NCBI GenBank assembly: GCA_903925005.1
Contig: CAIYDX010000173.1
Coordinates: 1 to 34,698 of the forward strand
DNA from: an uncultured Geobacteraceae bacterium
GTDB taxonomy: Bacteria; Desulfobacterota; Desulfuromonadia; Geobacterales; Pseudopelobacteraceae
Length of the DNA stretch: 34,698 bases
Direction of reading: 5' to 3'
Below, in pieces: positions 33,346-34,698 of this stretch. Within the stretch, counting starts at the first letter, position 1. Every line of letters starts with the position of its first letter. The notes below the pieces were generated by a model, which had not been told where the DNA came from, searched no databases, and worked only from the letters and a program-made list of their open reading frames with translations. The position numbers were made by a program, and so were the translations under genes.

Positions 33346-34523
33346 GCTTCCAGATCCTCCTCGACCGGCAGCACAATGGTGAAGACACTACCCTTGCCCG
33401 GTTCGCTATCGACTCCTATTTTTCCACCATGATACTCCACAATCAGCCGGCATATCGAGAGTCCGAGTCCGACCCCCTTCGGCTTGTCGGTGAGGGCATC
33501 GCCGATCTGGCTGAATTTTTCAAAGACCAACCCGTGCCGCGAAGCGAGGATGCCCCGGCCGGTATCGGCAATACTGACCACTATCTCATTGTTGACCTTA
33601 TTGGCGCTGCATGTCACCCGCCCCTGGTCGGTAAATGCGACAGCATTTGAGAGCAAATGATTAATAACCTGAAAAATCCTGTTTCTGTCTCCCTTGATCA
33701 TGGGCAAATCATCCTCGATCATTAATACGAATTCAAGCTCCTTTTCTTCGATAATCGGGGAAAACGCCGTAGCGGCATTTTCGATGACGCCACGCAATGA
33801 GAGCGGTTCCCAGCGCCATTCCGCCGTACCCGCCTCCATCGCGGTCAGGTCGAGGATGCTTTCAATCAGCTCGGAAAGCCTCTCGGACTCCGAGACAAGA
33901 ATCCCCAAATTCTCTTCGACTTCCTTGATTTTGTTGACTGTTTCCGGAGCATTGTCGGCAATCACGGGAATAAGTTTCGCGAGCTTTTTCCTGCTTATCT
34001 CCGCATATCCGATGATTGAAGTGAGAGGGGTCCGTAATTCATGAGAGACTGAAGAAAGAAATGCCGTCTTTGCCTGGTCCAGCTCCTTAAGTTTCTCATA
34101 CGCCTGTTTCAGAACCGCCGACTTCTCAATATTTATCTCCAGGCTCTTGACCTCACGCTCAAGCATTGCCTTTTCGATAGCGCGTCTGAGCGTCATCATG
34201 ATCCTGCTTATTTGCGGCGGCTTCTCGACGAAATCATAGGCGCCGAGCTTGATCGCCTCTACCGCGGTAGCTATGTCACCAAAGGCGGTAACCATGATTA
34301 CCGGAATATCGGGATCTTGTTTCCGCAGTTCCTTGAGTGTTTCAATACCGTCCATACCGGGCATTTTTAGATCGAGAAGCACCGCGTCAAACGCCGTGTC
34401 GCGAAAGAGTTTTACAGCACTCTGTCCATCGGTGGCTGCAATAGACGTAAAACCGGACTCTTGGAGTTTCTCCGTCAGTACATACCTAACCATCTCATCA
34501 TCATCAACAACCAGGATGTTCAT
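33342..34523 (-). CDS. Receiver-histidine kinase (REC-HisKA-HATPase)
   Basis: This soluble 393-residue protein has a receiver domain (1-118) with Asp7-9, phospho-Asp51 ([13 protein letters not shown]) and Lys101, a charged coiled coil (about 110-150), a HisKA domain with phospho-His161 ([13 protein letters not shown]) and a HATPase_c domain ([15 protein letters not shown]). The frame is open for 30 further codons upstream, but [10 protein letters not shown] at 34523 is the natural receiver start and is preceded by GGAGAG. It overlaps the next kinase gene by 4 nt. It is the first gene in this direction, and its start lies 51 nt from the stop of an IS1595-like transposase. Confidence 0.92.
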   Translation of the reverse strand: MNILVVDDDEMVRYVLTEKLQESGFTSIAATDGQSAVKLFRDTAFDAVLLDLKMPGMDGIETLKELRKQDPDIPVIMVTAFGDIATAVEAIKLGAYDFVEKPPQISRIMMTLRRAIEKAMLEREVKSLEINIEKSAVLKQAYEKLKELDQAKTAFLSSVSHELRTPLTSIIGYAEISRKKLAKLIPVIADNAPETVNKIKEVEENLGILVSESERLSELIESILDLTAMEAGTAEWRWEPLSLRGVIENAATAFSPIIEEKELEFVLMIEDDLPMIKGDRNRIFQVINHLLSNAVAFTDQGRVTCSANKVNNEIVVSIADTGRGILASRHGLVFEKFSQIGDALTDKPKGVGLGLSICRLIVEYHGGKIGVDSEPGKGSVFTIVLPVEEDLEA

Positions 34524-34573
34524 ACGCTCTCTCCATCCGCAGTCAATTGCGCCATTATTTTTCCTGAATCGTT

Positions 34574-34698
34574 CTAAAAGAGCGCTAGTCGTAAAAACCA
34601 TTCCGGACGGCATCCGGTATGCGTAGCAGCGTAGACCAGTCTGGTGAAGATGGCTGGCAGATTGAACCGGCGGTTAAACCGATACTGGCACTCACCAA
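34574..34698 (-). mobile_element. IS1595-like transposase, C-terminal end (partial)
   Basis: The last 40 codons before a TAG at 34574 read GECQYRFNRRFNLPAIFTRL followed by VYAATHTGCRPEWFLRLALF. The (F/Y)RFNRRFNL stretch and the closing ATxTxxxPExxLRLA pattern match the C terminus of IS1595-family (ISXO2-like) DDE transposases, recognised from memory. The remaining gene lies outside the window. The end of the element should lie between 34524 and 34573, but I cannot define its terminal inverted repeat with only one end present. It may be an intact element or a remnant. Confidence 0.65.

Noticed and set aside
1-34698. tRNA genes
   Set aside because: I saw no cloverleaf-like segment with a T-loop GTTCRA motif in the intergenic gaps; a covariance search could still find one.

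Overview
The window reads as chromosome from an anaerobic deltaproteobacterium (Desulfobacterota), most likely of the Geobacter group. This is inferred from gene content: a NIF-type NifU/NifS pair with no nitrogenase genes nearby, a cytoplasmic MvhGA-HdrA-MvhD hydrogenase module, a chemosensory operon with a CheA-REC hybrid and a TPR-bearing CheR, and multi-REC signalling proteins. No database search was possible.

Layout. (1) Positions 1-376: the 5' end of a 16S rRNA gene on the minus strand, with its leader, boxA-like signals and candidate promoters. (2) 377-8353, all minus: pyruvate kinase (pyk), dihydrolipoamide dehydrogenase (lpdA), 2-oxoglutarate dehydrogenase E2 (sucB), a terminator, then nifS, nifU and a phosphohexomutase, which are read from a good promoter near 8400. 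A heptamer tandem repeat and inverted repeat lie between sucB and lpdA. (3) 8617-13822, plus: valS, nadK, recN, with a strong hairpin in the valS leader. (4) 13914-14909: an intact YefM-YoeB type toxin-antitoxin pair next to the decayed remains of a HigA-type antitoxin gene. (5) 14918-22402, minus: mvhG, mvhA, hydrogenase maturation protease, hdrA, mvhD, tusA and an Hpt-REC-REC-GGDEF diguanylate cyclase. (6) 22472-34523, minus: three related sensor kinases, two CheW proteins, an MCP, CheB, CheR-TPR, CheA-REC and a single-domain response regulator. (7) The right edge holds the last 40 codons of an IS1595-like transposase.

From 34523 down to 14918 every gene is on the minus strand with overlaps or short gaps, so sensing, H2/electron metabolism and c-di-GMP output could be one transcription unit or a few nested ones. 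The most interesting idea is a physical, and perhaps regulatory, link between a Wsp/ACF-like chemosensory array, a hydrogenase-Hdr electron-transfer module lacking HdrBC, a TusA-like protein and a diguanylate cyclase carrying two receiver domains and an Hpt domain. This rests on gene order and domain content and is a hypothesis.
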